DNA from: Streptococcus sp. SPS1
GTDB lineage: Bacteria > Bacillota > Bacilli > Lactobacillales > Streptococcaceae
Length of the DNA: 64,000 nt
Assembly (NCBI RefSeq): GCF_030439915.1
Contig: NZ_JAQFJG010000008.1
Span: 35,152 to 99,151, forward strand
Direction of reading: 5' to 3'
Program-made: the position numbers and the translations under genes
The notes under the pieces: generated by a model
Database searches by the model: none
Seen by the model: only the letters and a program-made list of their open reading frames with translations
Told to the model about the DNA's origin: nothing
Shown here: piece after piece, positions 39,297 through 49,038 of the stretch
Numbering within the stretch: position 1 is the stretch's first letter
Layout: each line of letters begins with the position of its first letter

Positions 39297-39954
39297 TCAG
39301 GCGTTAATTAGAGAGTCCTTGCAGATCATTTTATCAGTATATGCTGATATTGATGTTGTATCCGTCGTTGGTGATGGTATTGAAGCTATGGACAACATCA
39401 TGACTGTAAAACCGGATATAATTTTAATGGATATTAGAATGCCCAGAATGGACGGAGTATTGGCTACAAAAGAAATCAAAAAACGTTTTCCAAATATAAA
39501 AATTATAATCTTAACAACATTTGATGACGACGAATTTATTTTTAGTGCTTTAAAATATGGTGCATCTGGCTATTTATTAAAAGGAGTTTCAACAGACGAG
39601 TTATACCAAGCCATTCAGACAGTGTATAAAGGTGGAGCTATGATTAATCCTAATATAGCTAGTAAGGTATTTCAATTGTTCTCGCAGATGGCACAGACCA
39701 ATTTTTCTATTACTGTGAAGGAAGAGAATATTGAAAATATATCACTGACAGAATGGAAAATTATTCAGCAAGTGGCATTTGGAGAATCAAATAAGGAAAT
39801 TGCCAGTAATCTTTTTTTATCCGAGGGAACAGTGCGCAATTACCTTTCTATCATTCTTTCAAAACTAAATTTGAGAGATAGGACACAGTTAGCCATATGG
39901 GCTGTACAAACAGGTGTGACACAAAAGAATTTTTCGAAGGAAATGGATAAATGA
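39271..39954 (+). CDS. Response regulator, NarL/LuxR family
   Basis: A 227-aa regulator. The receiver domain (1-120) has acidic residues D8-D9 and the phosphorylated D54 in IILMDIRMPRMDG, and a switch lysine near 103. The C-terminal LuxR-type helix-turn-helix (about 155-220) reads LTEWKIIQQVAFGESNKEIA and LFLSEGTVRNYLSIILSKL. AGGAGG lies 8 bases before the ATG at 39271; the gene overlaps the kinase. The likely target is the downstream PTS promoter, where three TGACATTT repeats occur. Confidence 0.92.
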   Translation: MIKVMIADDQALIRESLQIILSVYADIDVVSVVGDGIEAMDNIMTVKPDIILMDIRMPRMDGVLATKEIKKRFPNIKIIILTTFDDDEFIFSALKYGASGYLLKGVSTDELYQAIQTVYKGGAMINPNIASKVFQLFSQMAQTNFSITVKEENIENISLTEWKIIQQVAFGESNKEIASNLFLSEGTVRNYLSIILSKLNLRDRTQLAIWAVQTGVTQKNFSKEMDK

Positions 39955-41243
39955 AAGTAAAGCAATTGTTTCTAGCGATACTGTTTGTGTTAAGTTGCTT
40001 GAGTTTATTTCTTATTTGGGAAAACAAGCAGATAAAGATTATTAGACTGGGTTTTTATTCTGATTCTAGTTGGGGAATTCCTACAGGGAATAACAGCTAT
40101 GTACTAGATGAGGCTATTAAGAAATTTGAAGAGCTTCATCAAGGGGTTAAAATTGTATATGATTCAGGTATTCCTAAGGAGGAGTATTCTAATTGGATTT
40201 CAAGTCAAATTTTAAAAGGTTCTGAACCGGATGTATTTCTATTATCAAGCGACCAATTATCTTTATTTGCATCAAAAGGTATTTTAAAAAAACTAAATTC
40301 CTATCTGTCTCAAGAAGATGCCTCTAATTTCTATGATGTATCTTTGCAGGCAGCAAAATACGGAGATGATTTATACGGTCTTCCATATGAAAGCAATCCC
40401 ATGTTGATGTGTGTAAATCAAGATTTACTTTTAAGAGAGGGCATTGAAATTCCTAAAGTAGGGTGGACACTGAAAGATCTATATGAGATTAGTAAAAAAA
40501 TTACAAAAGATACCGATGGAGATGGAATCGTTGATCAATTTGGGATAACAGGATATAGTTGGAAAGAATCTCTAGCAGCCTTTGGAGTTACTATTTCTGA
40601 GAGTGGGATTCCTCGTATAGATTCGTCAGAAATGAAGGATGCTTTATCCTATATAAGGGGATTGAATCAATTAAACGGACGCTACAAAGTAACCTATAAA
40701 GATTTTGATGAAGGACATGTGGCCTTTTATCCAATGAGTTTGGCACAATATCGTACATATAAACCTTTTCCTTATCATGTGGCCAAATATACAAATTTTA
40801 ACTGGACATGTATTTCGTTGCCAACGACTAAGGAAGACATTCGTTCGACTGTAACAGATACTTACTTATACGTGGTTTCTTCGCGTGCTCGCAATTCAAA
40901 CCTTGCCGTATCATTTATAGAATTTTTAACAATTAATCGTGAGATTCAACAAAATTTATTTAATAAAGGTCAAGGAAGCTCAGTATTACCAGAGGTAGTA
41001 ACTAGTTTGAAGAGTGAAGAGTTGATGAAGAAAGGAATGATTGGTCAAAATGCCTTAACAACTACTTCATTGGATTATATAATGAAAAATTCAATTACAA
41101 CTATTTCAAAAGGAATAGATTCAAAATCATTGGTTGGAATAGAAGAAAGATTAGAAGCATTATCTATGGATGAAAATAACACGGATATTGAAGGTAGCCT
41201 TATTAAGTTACAAAAAGAACTAGATATAGGAATCCTTAAATAG
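39951..41243 (+). CDS. Extracellular solute-binding protein, family 1, membrane-anchored
   Basis: A 430-aa protein with an N-terminal hydrophobic anchor (MKVKQLFLAILFVLSCLSLF). The CLSL cysteine is not in a good lipobox, so it may remain as a signal anchor. The rest is a family 1 carbohydrate-binding fold (EAIKKFEELHQGVKIVYDSG; EPDVFLLSSDQLSLFASKG; YGLPYESNPMLMCVNQDLL). The start overlaps the regulator stop (ATGA). No ABC permease is near, so like the first gene it probably serves sensing. It is the last gene of the four-gene operon. Confidence 0.85.
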   Translation: MKVKQLFLAILFVLSCLSLFLIWENKQIKIIRLGFYSDSSWGIPTGNNSYVLDEAIKKFEELHQGVKIVYDSGIPKEEYSNWISSQILKGSEPDVFLLSSDQLSLFASKGILKKLNSYLSQEDASNFYDVSLQAAKYGDDLYGLPYESNPMLMCVNQDLLLREGIEIPKVGWTLKDLYEISKKITKDTDGDGIVDQFGITGYSWKESLAAFGVTISESGIPRIDSSEMKDALSYIRGLNQLNGRYKVTYKDFDEGHVAFYPMSLAQYRTYKPFPYHVAKYTNFNWTCISLPTTKEDIRSTVTDTYLYVVSSRARNSNLAVSFIEFLTINREIQQNLFNKGQGSSVLPEVVTSLKSEELMKKGMIGQNALTTTSLDYIMKNSITTISKGIDSKSLVGIEERLEALSMDENNTDIEGSLIKLQKELDIGILK

Positions 41244-41294
41244 ATATCAAGATTATTATTTCTTAAATAATACGAACATGGCAGACGTCTTTAT

Positions 41295-41350
41295 TGACAT
41301 TTGTCATTTTTTTATTGACATTTATCAATAAACTTTTGTGACATTTAACA
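41295..41350 (+). promoter_or_regulatory. Three TGACATTT repeats upstream of the PTS operon (putative operators)
   Basis: TGACATTTGTCA (41295-41306), TGACATTTATCA (41316-41327) and TGACATTTAACA (41339-41350) are spaced 21 and 23 bases apart, about two helical turns each. The first is a palindrome with arms TGACA/TGTCA; the other two are degenerate. They lie 54-110 bases before the first PTS gene and are good candidates for response-regulator binding. Confidence 0.6.
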
Positions 41351-41403
41351 ATTATAAAGTGAAGATAAGGATGATAGAATGAAATCAATAAAAGGAGGGA
41401 AAT

Positions 41404-41841
41404 ATGAAGTATTTGATATTAGTCAGTCATGGAGGACTCGCAGAGGGATTGAAATCATCTCTTTCTATGTTTGCTTCGGATAAGGTAGATGATGTCATAG
41501 CAATTGGCTTAAAAGATGGAGAAAGTCTTGCAGGTTTTTCTGTAGAGGTCAAGAATGTTATGGAGTCTCTGAATGAAAATGATTCTGTTCTTGTTTTAGC
41601 AGACATTGTTGGTGGAAGTCCTTTAACAACTGTTGCAACAGTATTAGAAGAATTTGGAAAATTAGAGAATGCAACTATTTTGGGAGGTATGAACTTAACA
41701 ATGGCACTTACAGCAGTGGTGATGAAAGACATTCTGACTGGAAGTGAACTTGTTTCTACGATATTAAACGAATCATCATCGGCTCTACAGGAATTTGAAG
41801 TCGGATCGGATGATAATCTTAATGAAGAAGACGATATTTAG
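41404..41841 (+). CDS. Mannose-family PTS enzyme IIA
   Basis: A 145-aa cytoplasmic EIIA-Man type protein. The N-terminus MKYLILVSHGGLAEGLKSSL holds the phosphorylated histidine (H9), and the conserved VLADIVGGSPLTT follows near residue 64. It accepts phosphate from HPr and passes it to EIIB. A strong AAAGGAGGG lies before the ATG. It is the first gene of an A-B-C-D order operon. Confidence 0.93.
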   Translation: MKYLILVSHGGLAEGLKSSLSMFASDKVDDVIAIGLKDGESLAGFSVEVKNVMESLNENDSVLVLADIVGGSPLTTVATVLEEFGKLENATILGGMNLTMALTAVVMKDILTGSELVSTILNESSSALQEFEVGSDDNLNEEDDI

Positions 41842-41867
41842 TTATATAAGGAAAGGAATAAAAAATT

Positions 41868-42362
41868 ATGGTAGTAACATTTGTACGAATTGACGATAGA
41901 ATGATTCATGGACAAACAGTCACTAGATGGGCAAAAGAACATCCATGTGATGGATTAATTGCAGTAAATGACGCTGCTGCATCTAATAAGGTTTTAATTC
42001 AGGCATATAAAGGTGCGTCAGATAAAAAAACATTTGTTTGGACAAAGGAAGCGTTTAAAGAAAAATCATCTAAAGTAACAGAATCGGATAGTAGATATTT
42101 TTTAATTACTAAGAATCCAATTGATATGAAAGAAATTTTAGTAGACCAGGGCTTTATTCCAGGAGATGTTAAAGAGATTATTGTAGGACCTGCTAACGAT
42201 AGACCAGGTGCTATCAAGTTGGGAAATAATCAATCAATTACTCAAGAGGAAGCAGTTGCACTAGAAGCAATTGAAAAAGCAGGATATAAAGTTAGATTCC
42301 AATTATTACCAGATGTATCTATTGGCTATTGGAGTGATTTTAAATCAAAATTTGGATTTTAA
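41868..42362 (+). CDS. Mannose-family PTS enzyme IIB
   Basis: A 164-aa protein of the EIIB-Man type (VVTFVRIDDRMIHGQTVTRW), with the phosphorylated histidine H14 in MIHGQ. VGPANDRPGAIKLGNNQSIT and EEAVALEAIEKAGYKVRFQL are typical of the C-terminal half. It transfers phosphate to the incoming sugar. The sequence does not show the sugar specificity. Confidence 0.93.
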   Translation: MVVTFVRIDDRMIHGQTVTRWAKEHPCDGLIAVNDAAASNKVLIQAYKGASDKKTFVWTKEAFKEKSSKVTESDSRYFLITKNPIDMKEILVDQGFIPGDVKEIIVGPANDRPGAIKLGNNQSITQEEAVALEAIEKAGYKVRFQLLPDVSIGYWSDFKSKFGF

Positions 42363-42382
42363 TAATGAAATAAGGAGACAAA

Positions 42383-43228
42383 ATGATGGAAATTTCTTGG
42401 ATTCAAGCAGCTCTTTTAGGATTGTTTGCAAGTTTAGCATCGATGCCAGGTATGGGGGGATCCAGTATTGGTAACTATACTTTGGGGCGTCCATTAGTTG
42501 GTGGTTTAATTGTAGGTTTAATATTAGGAGATATAACAACAGGGGTAATCGTTGGTGTGGCTTTGCAGGTATTATATATTGCCTTAGTGACACCTGGTGG
42601 AACTGTATCTGCCGATGTACGGGCAATTTCTTATATCGGAATTCCGTTATCTATCCTATTTGTTCATGCAAATAATATTTCAGGTGAAGTAGCGATTGCA
42701 GCAGCAGCAGCGCCAATTGGAGCTGCGGTTGGAACAATTGGAACTGTTTTATTCTATGGTACAGCTACTATGAATTTGCTTTGGCAACACATTGGATGGA
42801 AAGCTGTAGAGAAAGGTGATTTTAAGAAGTTATATGCTGTTGATTGGGTATATCCTTGGATTTCACATTTTATCTTTTCTTTCTTACCAACAATGATTAT
42901 TACAAAATTTGGACCAGATATGGTTGATCTTATGAAATTATATCTTCCGATGGATGGTTTTGTAATGAAGTCTCTATTTACTGTAGGAGCACTCCTTCCA
43001 TGTGTGGGTATTGCAATACTTTTGAAACAAATTGTTACAAAAACAACAGACTTTATTCCTTTCTTTGTCGGGTTCACGTTAGCAAAATCTTTAGGCTTGA
43101 ACTTAGTAGCAAGTGGTGTTGTGTCATTAATTTTTGCAGTAATTTATTATGAATTAGAAGTTATTAAATCTGCCCGTACGACAGCAGTTATCAGTGATAT
43201 GGGATTTGATGAAGAGGAGGATATTTAG
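42383..43228 (+). CDS. Mannose-family PTS enzyme IIC
   Basis: A 281-aa membrane protein, Gly-rich and hydrophobic (MPGMGGSSIGNYTLGRPLVG; GLILGDITTGVIVGVALQVL). It has the layout of EIIC-Man permeases, with about eight helices. GGAG precedes the ATG. Ends with an acidic tail (DEEEDI) that overlaps the ribosome site of the EIID gene. Confidence 0.92.
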   Translation: MMEISWIQAALLGLFASLASMPGMGGSSIGNYTLGRPLVGGLIVGLILGDITTGVIVGVALQVLYIALVTPGGTVSADVRAISYIGIPLSILFVHANNISGEVAIAAAAAPIGAAVGTIGTVLFYGTATMNLLWQHIGWKAVEKGDFKKLYAVDWVYPWISHFIFSFLPTMIITKFGPDMVDLMKLYLPMDGFVMKSLFTVGALLPCVGIAILLKQIVTKTTDFIPFFVGFTLAKSLGLNLVASGVVSLIFAVIYYELEVIKSARTTAVISDMGFDEEEDI

Positions 43229-43229
43229 A

Positions 43230-44063
43230 ATGAGTCGAAAAAAAATATCAAGAAAAACATTGACAAAATCATTTCACCACTGGTTCTATGGACATCTGAC
43301 ATGTTTTTCTCAAGAACATATGCAAACTTTTGGATATTTAACTTCTATGCTTCCAATTGTAGAAGAAATGTATGATACTAAGGAAGAGCAAAAAGAAGCT
43401 ATGCAAACATACACAGCATTCTTTAATACTGAGCCGCAGTTGGGTTCTCTAGTAGTTGGGATAACAGCTGGTTTGGAAGAAGCGCGTGCAAATGGAGATG
43501 CCGTAGATAGTGAGACCATCAATGGAATGCGAGCCGGTCTAATGGGGCCTATTGCAGGTATTGGAGATTCACTTATTGTAGGAACATTAATTCCTGTTCT
43601 TTTGGGGATAGCTCTAGGTCTTTCTAAAGGAGGAAATATTTCTGGTGCAATATTCTATATTATTGCATGGAATCTATTAGTCTATCTTGGAATGCGTTTT
43701 GCTTATTTTAAAGGATATGAACTTGGAGATAAAGCAGTAGAATTTTTAGTAGGTCCTAAAGGTCAGGCGCTAAGAAAATCAATTAGTGTTGTTGGTGGTA
43801 TGGTCATAGGAGCTGTTGCAGCAACTTGGGTATCTGTCACTACGGCGCTAGAGCTGAAAAATGGAGATGGAGAAACATTTTTAAACTTACAAGAAAAGAT
43901 TGATGGTGTTTATCCAGGTCTTTTAACAGCAGGTTTTATTGTTCTATGTTGGTGGCTGATGGCTAAAAAGAAAGTTTCTCCAAATTGGGTGATGCTATTA
44001 TTGGTAGTTATTGCACTTGTAGGAGTAGCCTTAGGATTTTTCAATCCAGGATTGAAATATTAA
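43230..44063 (+). CDS. Mannose-family PTS enzyme IID
   Basis: A 277-aa membrane protein with the EIID-Man start (KISRKTLTKSFHHWFYGHLT), the QTFGYLTSMLPIVEEMY segment, the conserved GLMGPIAGIGDSLIVGTLIP loop, and C-terminal helices. The ATG at 43230, one base after the EIIC stop, follows GAGGAGG. It forms the channel with EIIC. No sugar-metabolism gene follows, so the sugar must be handled by genes elsewhere. Confidence 0.93.
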   Translation: MSRKKISRKTLTKSFHHWFYGHLTCFSQEHMQTFGYLTSMLPIVEEMYDTKEEQKEAMQTYTAFFNTEPQLGSLVVGITAGLEEARANGDAVDSETINGMRAGLMGPIAGIGDSLIVGTLIPVLLGIALGLSKGGNISGAIFYIIAWNLLVYLGMRFAYFKGYELGDKAVEFLVGPKGQALRKSISVVGGMVIGAVAATWVSVTTALELKNGDGETFLNLQEKIDGVYPGLLTAGFIVLCWWLMAKKKVSPNWVMLLLVVIALVGVALGFFNPGLKY

Positions 44064-44071
44064 TAGTATGT

Positions 44072-44103
44072 AAAAAAGCAACGGTTTATAATCGTTGTTT
44101 TTT
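44072..44103 (+). terminator. Rho-independent terminator after the PTS operon
   Basis: A core stem CAACG/CGTTG extended by A-T pairs (AAAAAG / TTTTT) with a T run. The next ~160 bases (44104-44266) are AT-rich with no gene seen. Confidence 0.75.
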
Positions 44104-44266
44104 ATATATGCGTAATATAAGGATTTAGAGTTTCGGTATTTTTTATAAAAGAATTAACGAAAATACTAATTTCATAAATCATGTTCGTTAAAATTCTACA
44201 TTATTAAAGTGCAAAATTAGGATAAAGAAATTTATATATTCATCCTCAGAAAGTCAGACTTTTTTC

Positions 44267-44332
44267 TTGACTATTTCTGACCAAGTGATACAATAGAACT
44301 ATGATTTAGCACTCGGGTCTAAAGAGTGCTAA
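44267..44332 (+). promoter_or_regulatory. groESL promoter with CIRCE operator
   Basis: TTGACT (44267-44272), a 16-base spacer and TACAAT (44289-44294) form the promoter. A perfect CIRCE element TTAGCACTC - 9 bases - GAGTGCTAA spans 44306-44332, so HrcA should repress the operon at normal temperature. Confidence 0.96.
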
Positions 44333-44362
44333 TGCTATCTATCTCATTATGGAGGAAATCAG

Positions 44363-44647
44363 ATGTTGAAACCATTAGGGGACCGTGTGGTCTTAAAAGT
44401 AGAAGAAAAAGAACAAACTGTTGGAGGCTTTGTTCTTGCAGGATCAGCTCAAGAAAAAACAAAAACAGCCCAAGTTGTAGCTACTGGACAAGGTGTTCGT
44501 ACCTTGAACGGTGACTTGGTGGCTCCAAGTGTCAAGGTTGGAGATCGTGTCTTAGTTGAAGCTCACGCAGGTCTTGATGTCAAAGATAGCGATGAAAAGT
44601 ACATCATCGTAGGCGAAGCTAACATCTTGGCAATCATTGAAGAATAG
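44363..44647 (+). CDS. groES: Co-chaperonin GroES
   Basis: A 94-aa chaperonin lid subunit ([32 protein letters not shown] mobile loop, [16 protein letters not shown]). It caps GroEL. GGAGG lies before the ATG. An alternate-frame open stretch overlaps but has no merit. The operon is under CIRCE/HrcA control. Confidence 0.97.
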   Translation: MLKPLGDRVVLKVEEKEQTVGGFVLAGSAQEKTKTAQVVATGQGVRTLNGDLVAPSVKVGDRVLVEAHAGLDVKDSDEKYIIVGEANILAIIEE

Positions 44648-46285
<1,638 letters not shown>

Positions 46286-46317
46286 GCTTTCTGTAGATAG
46301 CAACTTATAAAAAACAC

Positions 46318-46349
46318 AAAAGGAGGGAATGGCTATTCCTCCTTTTTTA
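46318..46349 (+). terminator. Rho-independent terminator after groEL
   Basis: A long stem AAAGGAGGGAAT/ATTCCTCCTTTT (near perfect) with loop GGCT and T tail. Confidence 0.92.
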
Positions 46350-46366
46350 TGATATTCACTTCTAAA

Positions 46367-46395
46367 TTGATTTGAGCTCTCCTAACTTATATGAT
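46367..46395 (+). promoter_or_regulatory. Promoter of queH
   Basis: TTGATT (46367-46372), 17 bases, TATGAT (46390-46395). The ribosome site AAAGGAG follows about 17 bases on. Confidence 0.65.
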
Positions 46396-46423
46396 AAAAT
46401 AAGACTAGAAAAAGGAGAAGAAC

Positions 46424-47191
46424 ATGATCGATGTAGAAGAAATTCTGAGCAAGATGAACCCCAATCAGAAGATTAATTATGACCGTGTTATGCAGAAGAT
46501 GGTACAAGTATGGGAGAAAAATGAGCAACGGCCAACCATTCTCATGCATGTTTGCTGTGCCCCTTGCAGTACCTATACCCTAGAATATTTGACTAAGTAT
46601 GCAGATGTGACTATCTATTTTGCTAATTCTAATATCCATCCCAAGGCAGAATACCATAAGCGTGCCTATGTTACCAAGAAATTTGTCAGTGATTTCAATG
46701 AGCGGACAGGAAATACGGTCCAGTACCTAGAAGCTCCCTACGAACCAAATGAATACCGAAAACTAGTTAGAGGACTAGAGGAGGAGCCTGAAGGTGGCGA
46801 CCGTTGTAAGGTTTGCTTTGACTACCGCCTGGATAAAACAGCGCAAGTGGCTATGGATTTGGGCTTTGACTACTTTGGCTCAGCCTTGACTATCAGTCCT
46901 CATAAAAATTCTCAAACCATCAACAGCATCGGAATTGATGTGCAAAAGATTTATACCACCCACTATCTTCCAAGTGATTTCAAGAAAAATCAAGGCTACA
47001 AACGTTCAGTGGAGATGTGTGAAGAGTATGATATCTATCGTCAATGTTATTGTGGATGCGTCTATGCCGCCCAAGCCCAGAATATTGACTTGGTTCAAGT
47101 TAAGAAAGATGCTACAGCTTTCTTGCTGGATAAGGATGTTGAAAAAGACTATTCCCACATCAAATTTACAGTTACGAAATTAGATATATAA
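46424..47191 (+). CDS. queH: Epoxyqueuosine reductase QueH
   Basis: A 255-aa enzyme of the QueH family, which performs the last step of queuosine synthesis without cobalamin. It shows the metal/cluster cysteine pairs HVCCAPCSTYT near the N-terminus, CKVCFDYRL in the middle and RQCYCGCVYA near the C-terminus. Its 3' end abuts directly on an IS630 remnant, with only one base after the stop, so the last codons may have been affected by the insertion. Confidence 0.92.
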   Translation: MIDVEEILSKMNPNQKINYDRVMQKMVQVWEKNEQRPTILMHVCCAPCSTYTLEYLTKYADVTIYFANSNIHPKAEYHKRAYVTKKFVSDFNERTGNTVQYLEAPYEPNEYRKLVRGLEEEPEGGDRCKVCFDYRLDKTAQVAMDLGFDYFGSALTISPHKNSQTINSIGIDVQKIYTTHYLPSDFKKNQGYKRSVEMCEEYDIYRQCYCGCVYAAQAQNIDLVQVKKDATAFLLDKDVEKDYSHIKFTVTKLDI

Positions 47192-47192
47192 G

Positions 47193-47871
47193 GAGTTAGG
47201 TCGTTCCTATACACGTGATGCCTTCTATCAACTGTTGAAGCGCCATGGTTGGCGAAATATTACGCCACGTCCAGAACATCCTAAGAAAGCAGACGCTCAA
47301 ACAATTGTCGCGTCTAAAAATAAAATCTCAATTCAAGAAGACAAGAAAGCGTTTTAAAACTAGTAGACGTTTTCGTAAGGTTCGCTTGATGTATCAAGAT
47401 GAAGCTGGTTTCGGTAGAATCAGTAAACTGGGATCTTGTTGGGCTCCAATAGGAGTACGTCCACATGTCCATAGTCACTATATACGAGAATTTTGCTATT
47501 GTTATGGAGCTGTTGATGCCCATACAGGTGAATCATTTTTCTTAATAGCTGGTGGATGTAATACTGAGTGGATGAACACTTTTTTAGGAGAACTTTCACA
47601 AGCTTATCCAGATGATTATCTTTTACTCGTTATGGACAATGCTATATGGCATAAATCAAGTACCTTAAAGATTCCGACTAATATTGACTTTACCTTTATT
47701 CCTCCATACACACCAGAGATGAACCCCATTGAACAAGTGTGGAAAGAGATTCGTAAACGTGGATTTAAGAATAAAGCCTTTCGAACTTTGGAAGATGTCA
47801 TGAATCAACTTCAAGATGTCATACAAGGACTGGAGAAGGAAGTGATAAAGTCCATCGTTAATCGGAGATGA
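47193..47871 (+). pseudogene. IS630-family transposase remnant (IS630-Spn1-like)
   Basis: Two frames of one transposase are joined by a frameshift near 47300-47325. The first (47193 on) gives RSYTRDAFYQLLKRHGWRN and PRPEHPKKADAQTI, the end of the DNA-binding half. The second (to 47871) gives the DDE catalytic half: MYQDEAGFGRIS, LLLVMDNAIWH and PPYTPEMNPIEQVWKEIRK. The N-terminus is missing and the gene ends at a TGA. No terminal inverted repeats are visible, so it is a dead copy. This transposase type is the presumed mover of RUP elements. Confidence 0.85.
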
Positions 47872-47929
47872 ACTAGAATGCTTTTTGAAAACGGTTTGAG
47901 AAGTTACCGAAAAATATTTTTCATATCTA

Positions 47930-47959
47930 TTGACTTTTAGGGGTGAAATTTGGTATTAT
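47930..47959 (+). promoter_or_regulatory. Promoter of rplM-rpsI
   Basis: TTGACT (47930-47935), 18 bases, extended -10 TGGTATTAT (ending 47959). It lies just beyond the IS630 remnant. Confidence 0.8.
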
Positions 47960-47970
47960 AGTAGGCGGTA

Positions 47971-48047
47971 TTGTTTACCCCATTTGAAAGGCCCCGGAAC
48001 CTTCCAAATACTTTTCGATGGGAAGGAACACCCATCACCGTAAACAA
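47971..48047 (+). ncRNA. Ribosomal protein L13 leader
   Basis: A structured 5' UTR closed by TTGTTTAC (47971-47978) pairing with GTAAACAA (48040-48047). The interior has GGCCCCGGAACCTTCC and GATGGGAAGGAACACCCATC type pairing. This fits the L13 leader family of Firmicutes, which is thought to bind L13 for autoregulation. Confidence 0.75.
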
Positions 48048-48073
48048 AAATCGAACTATATATAGGAGAAATC

Positions 48074-48520
48074 ATGAACAAAACAACATTTATGGCTAAA
48101 CCAGGCCAAGTTGAACGTAAATGGTACGTAGTTGACGCAACTGATGTACCACTTGGACGTCTTTCTGCAGTAGTTGCTAGCGTACTTCGCGGAAAAAACA
48201 AACCAACATTTACACCACACACTGATACAGGTGACTTTGTGATTGTTATCAATGCTGAAAAAGTTAAATTGACTGGTAAAAAAGCAACTGATAAAATCTA
48301 CTACACTCACTCAAACCACCCAGGTGGATTGAAACAAATCTCTGCAGGTGAACTTCGTTCTAAAAATGCAGTACGTTTGATCGAGAAATCAGTTAAAGGT
48401 ATGCTTCCACACAATACTCTTGGACGCGCTCAAGGTATGAAGTTGAAAGTATTTGTTGGAGCTGAGCACACTCACGCTGCACAACAACCAGAAGTTCTTG
48501 ACATTTCAGGACTTATCTAA
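48074..48520 (+). CDS. rplM: 50S ribosomal protein L13
   Basis: A 148-aa L13 protein ([59 protein letters not shown]). TAGGAG lies before the ATG. It is followed after 18 bases by rpsI. The L13 leader upstream indicates autoregulation. Confidence 0.98.
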   Translation: MNKTTFMAKPGQVERKWYVVDATDVPLGRLSAVVASVLRGKNKPTFTPHTDTGDFVIVINAEKVKLTGKKATDKIYYTHSNHPGGLKQISAGELRSKNAVRLIEKSVKGMLPHNTLGRAQGMKLKVFVGAEHTHAAQQPEVLDISGLI

Positions 48521-48538
48521 GGAAAGGAACAATAAAGT

Positions 48539-48931
48539 ATGTCACAAGCACAATATGCAGGTACTGGACGTCGTAAAAACGCTGTTGCACGCGTTCGCCT
48601 TGTTCCAGGGACTGGTAAAATCACTGTTAACAAAAAAGATGTTGAAGAGTACATCCCACACGCTGACCTTCGTCTTGTAATCAACCAACCATTCGCAGTT
48701 ACTTCAACTGCAGGTTCATACGACGTTTTCGTTAACGTTGTAGGTGGTGGATACGCTGGTCAATCAGGAGCTATCCGTCACGGTATCGCTCGTGCCCTTC
48801 TTCAAGTAGACCCAGACTTCCGCGATTCATTGAAACGCGCAGGACTTCTTACACGTGACTCACGTAAAGTTGAACGTAAGAAACCAGGTCTTAAGAAAGC
48901 TCGTAAAGCATCACAATTCTCAAAACGTTAA
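48539..48931 (+). CDS. rpsI: 30S ribosomal protein S9
   Basis: A 130-aa S9 protein ([40 protein letters not shown]) ending in the conserved KASQFSKR, whose terminal arginine contacts P-site tRNA. The last 50 bases of the gene are the attachment site of the downstream element and are duplicated at 58304-58353, so the integration leaves the protein intact. Confidence 0.98.
   Translation: MSQAQYAGTGRRKNAVARVRLVPGTGKITVNKKDVEEYIPHADLRLVINQPFAVTSTAGSYDVFVNVVGGGYAGQSGAIRHGIARALLQVDPDFRDSLKRAGLLTRDSRKVERKKPGLKKARKASQFSKR
48882..48931 (+). repeat. attL: rpsI 3' end, 50-bp direct repeat
   Basis: The 50 bases from 48882 to the rpsI stop codon are repeated without a mismatch at 58304-58353. They begin AACCAGGTCTTAAG and end CTCAAAACGTTAA. 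The flanking bases differ on both sides, which defines the repeat. Confidence 0.93.
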
Positions 48932-48956
48932 GAACCAGCTACAATACAGCATTTAC

Positions 48957-48990
48957 AACACTTCATGGTTCACACCATGGGGTGTTTTTT
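48957..48990 (+). terminator. Terminator after rpsI, supplied by the element
   Basis: A stem formed by CACTTCATGG and CCATGGGGTG with TTCACA loop, followed by TTTTTT. It lies 3' of attL, so it belongs to the inserted element and would be lost on excision. Confidence 0.7.
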
Positions 48991-49037
48991 GGTGATTTTA
49001 GCAAAATTCACACCTTTTTTCACACCAAATTCACACC
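48969..49037 (+). repeat. TTCACACC repeats, likely integrase arm sites
   Basis: TTCACACC occurs at 48969, 49007, 49019 and 49030; the last three are spaced 12 and 11 bases. The same octamer is at 58191-58198 and, inverted, at 58138-58145 inside the right end. Such short repeats near both ends resemble arm-type binding sites of tyrosine integrases. Confidence 0.6.
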
Positions 49038-49038
49038 A

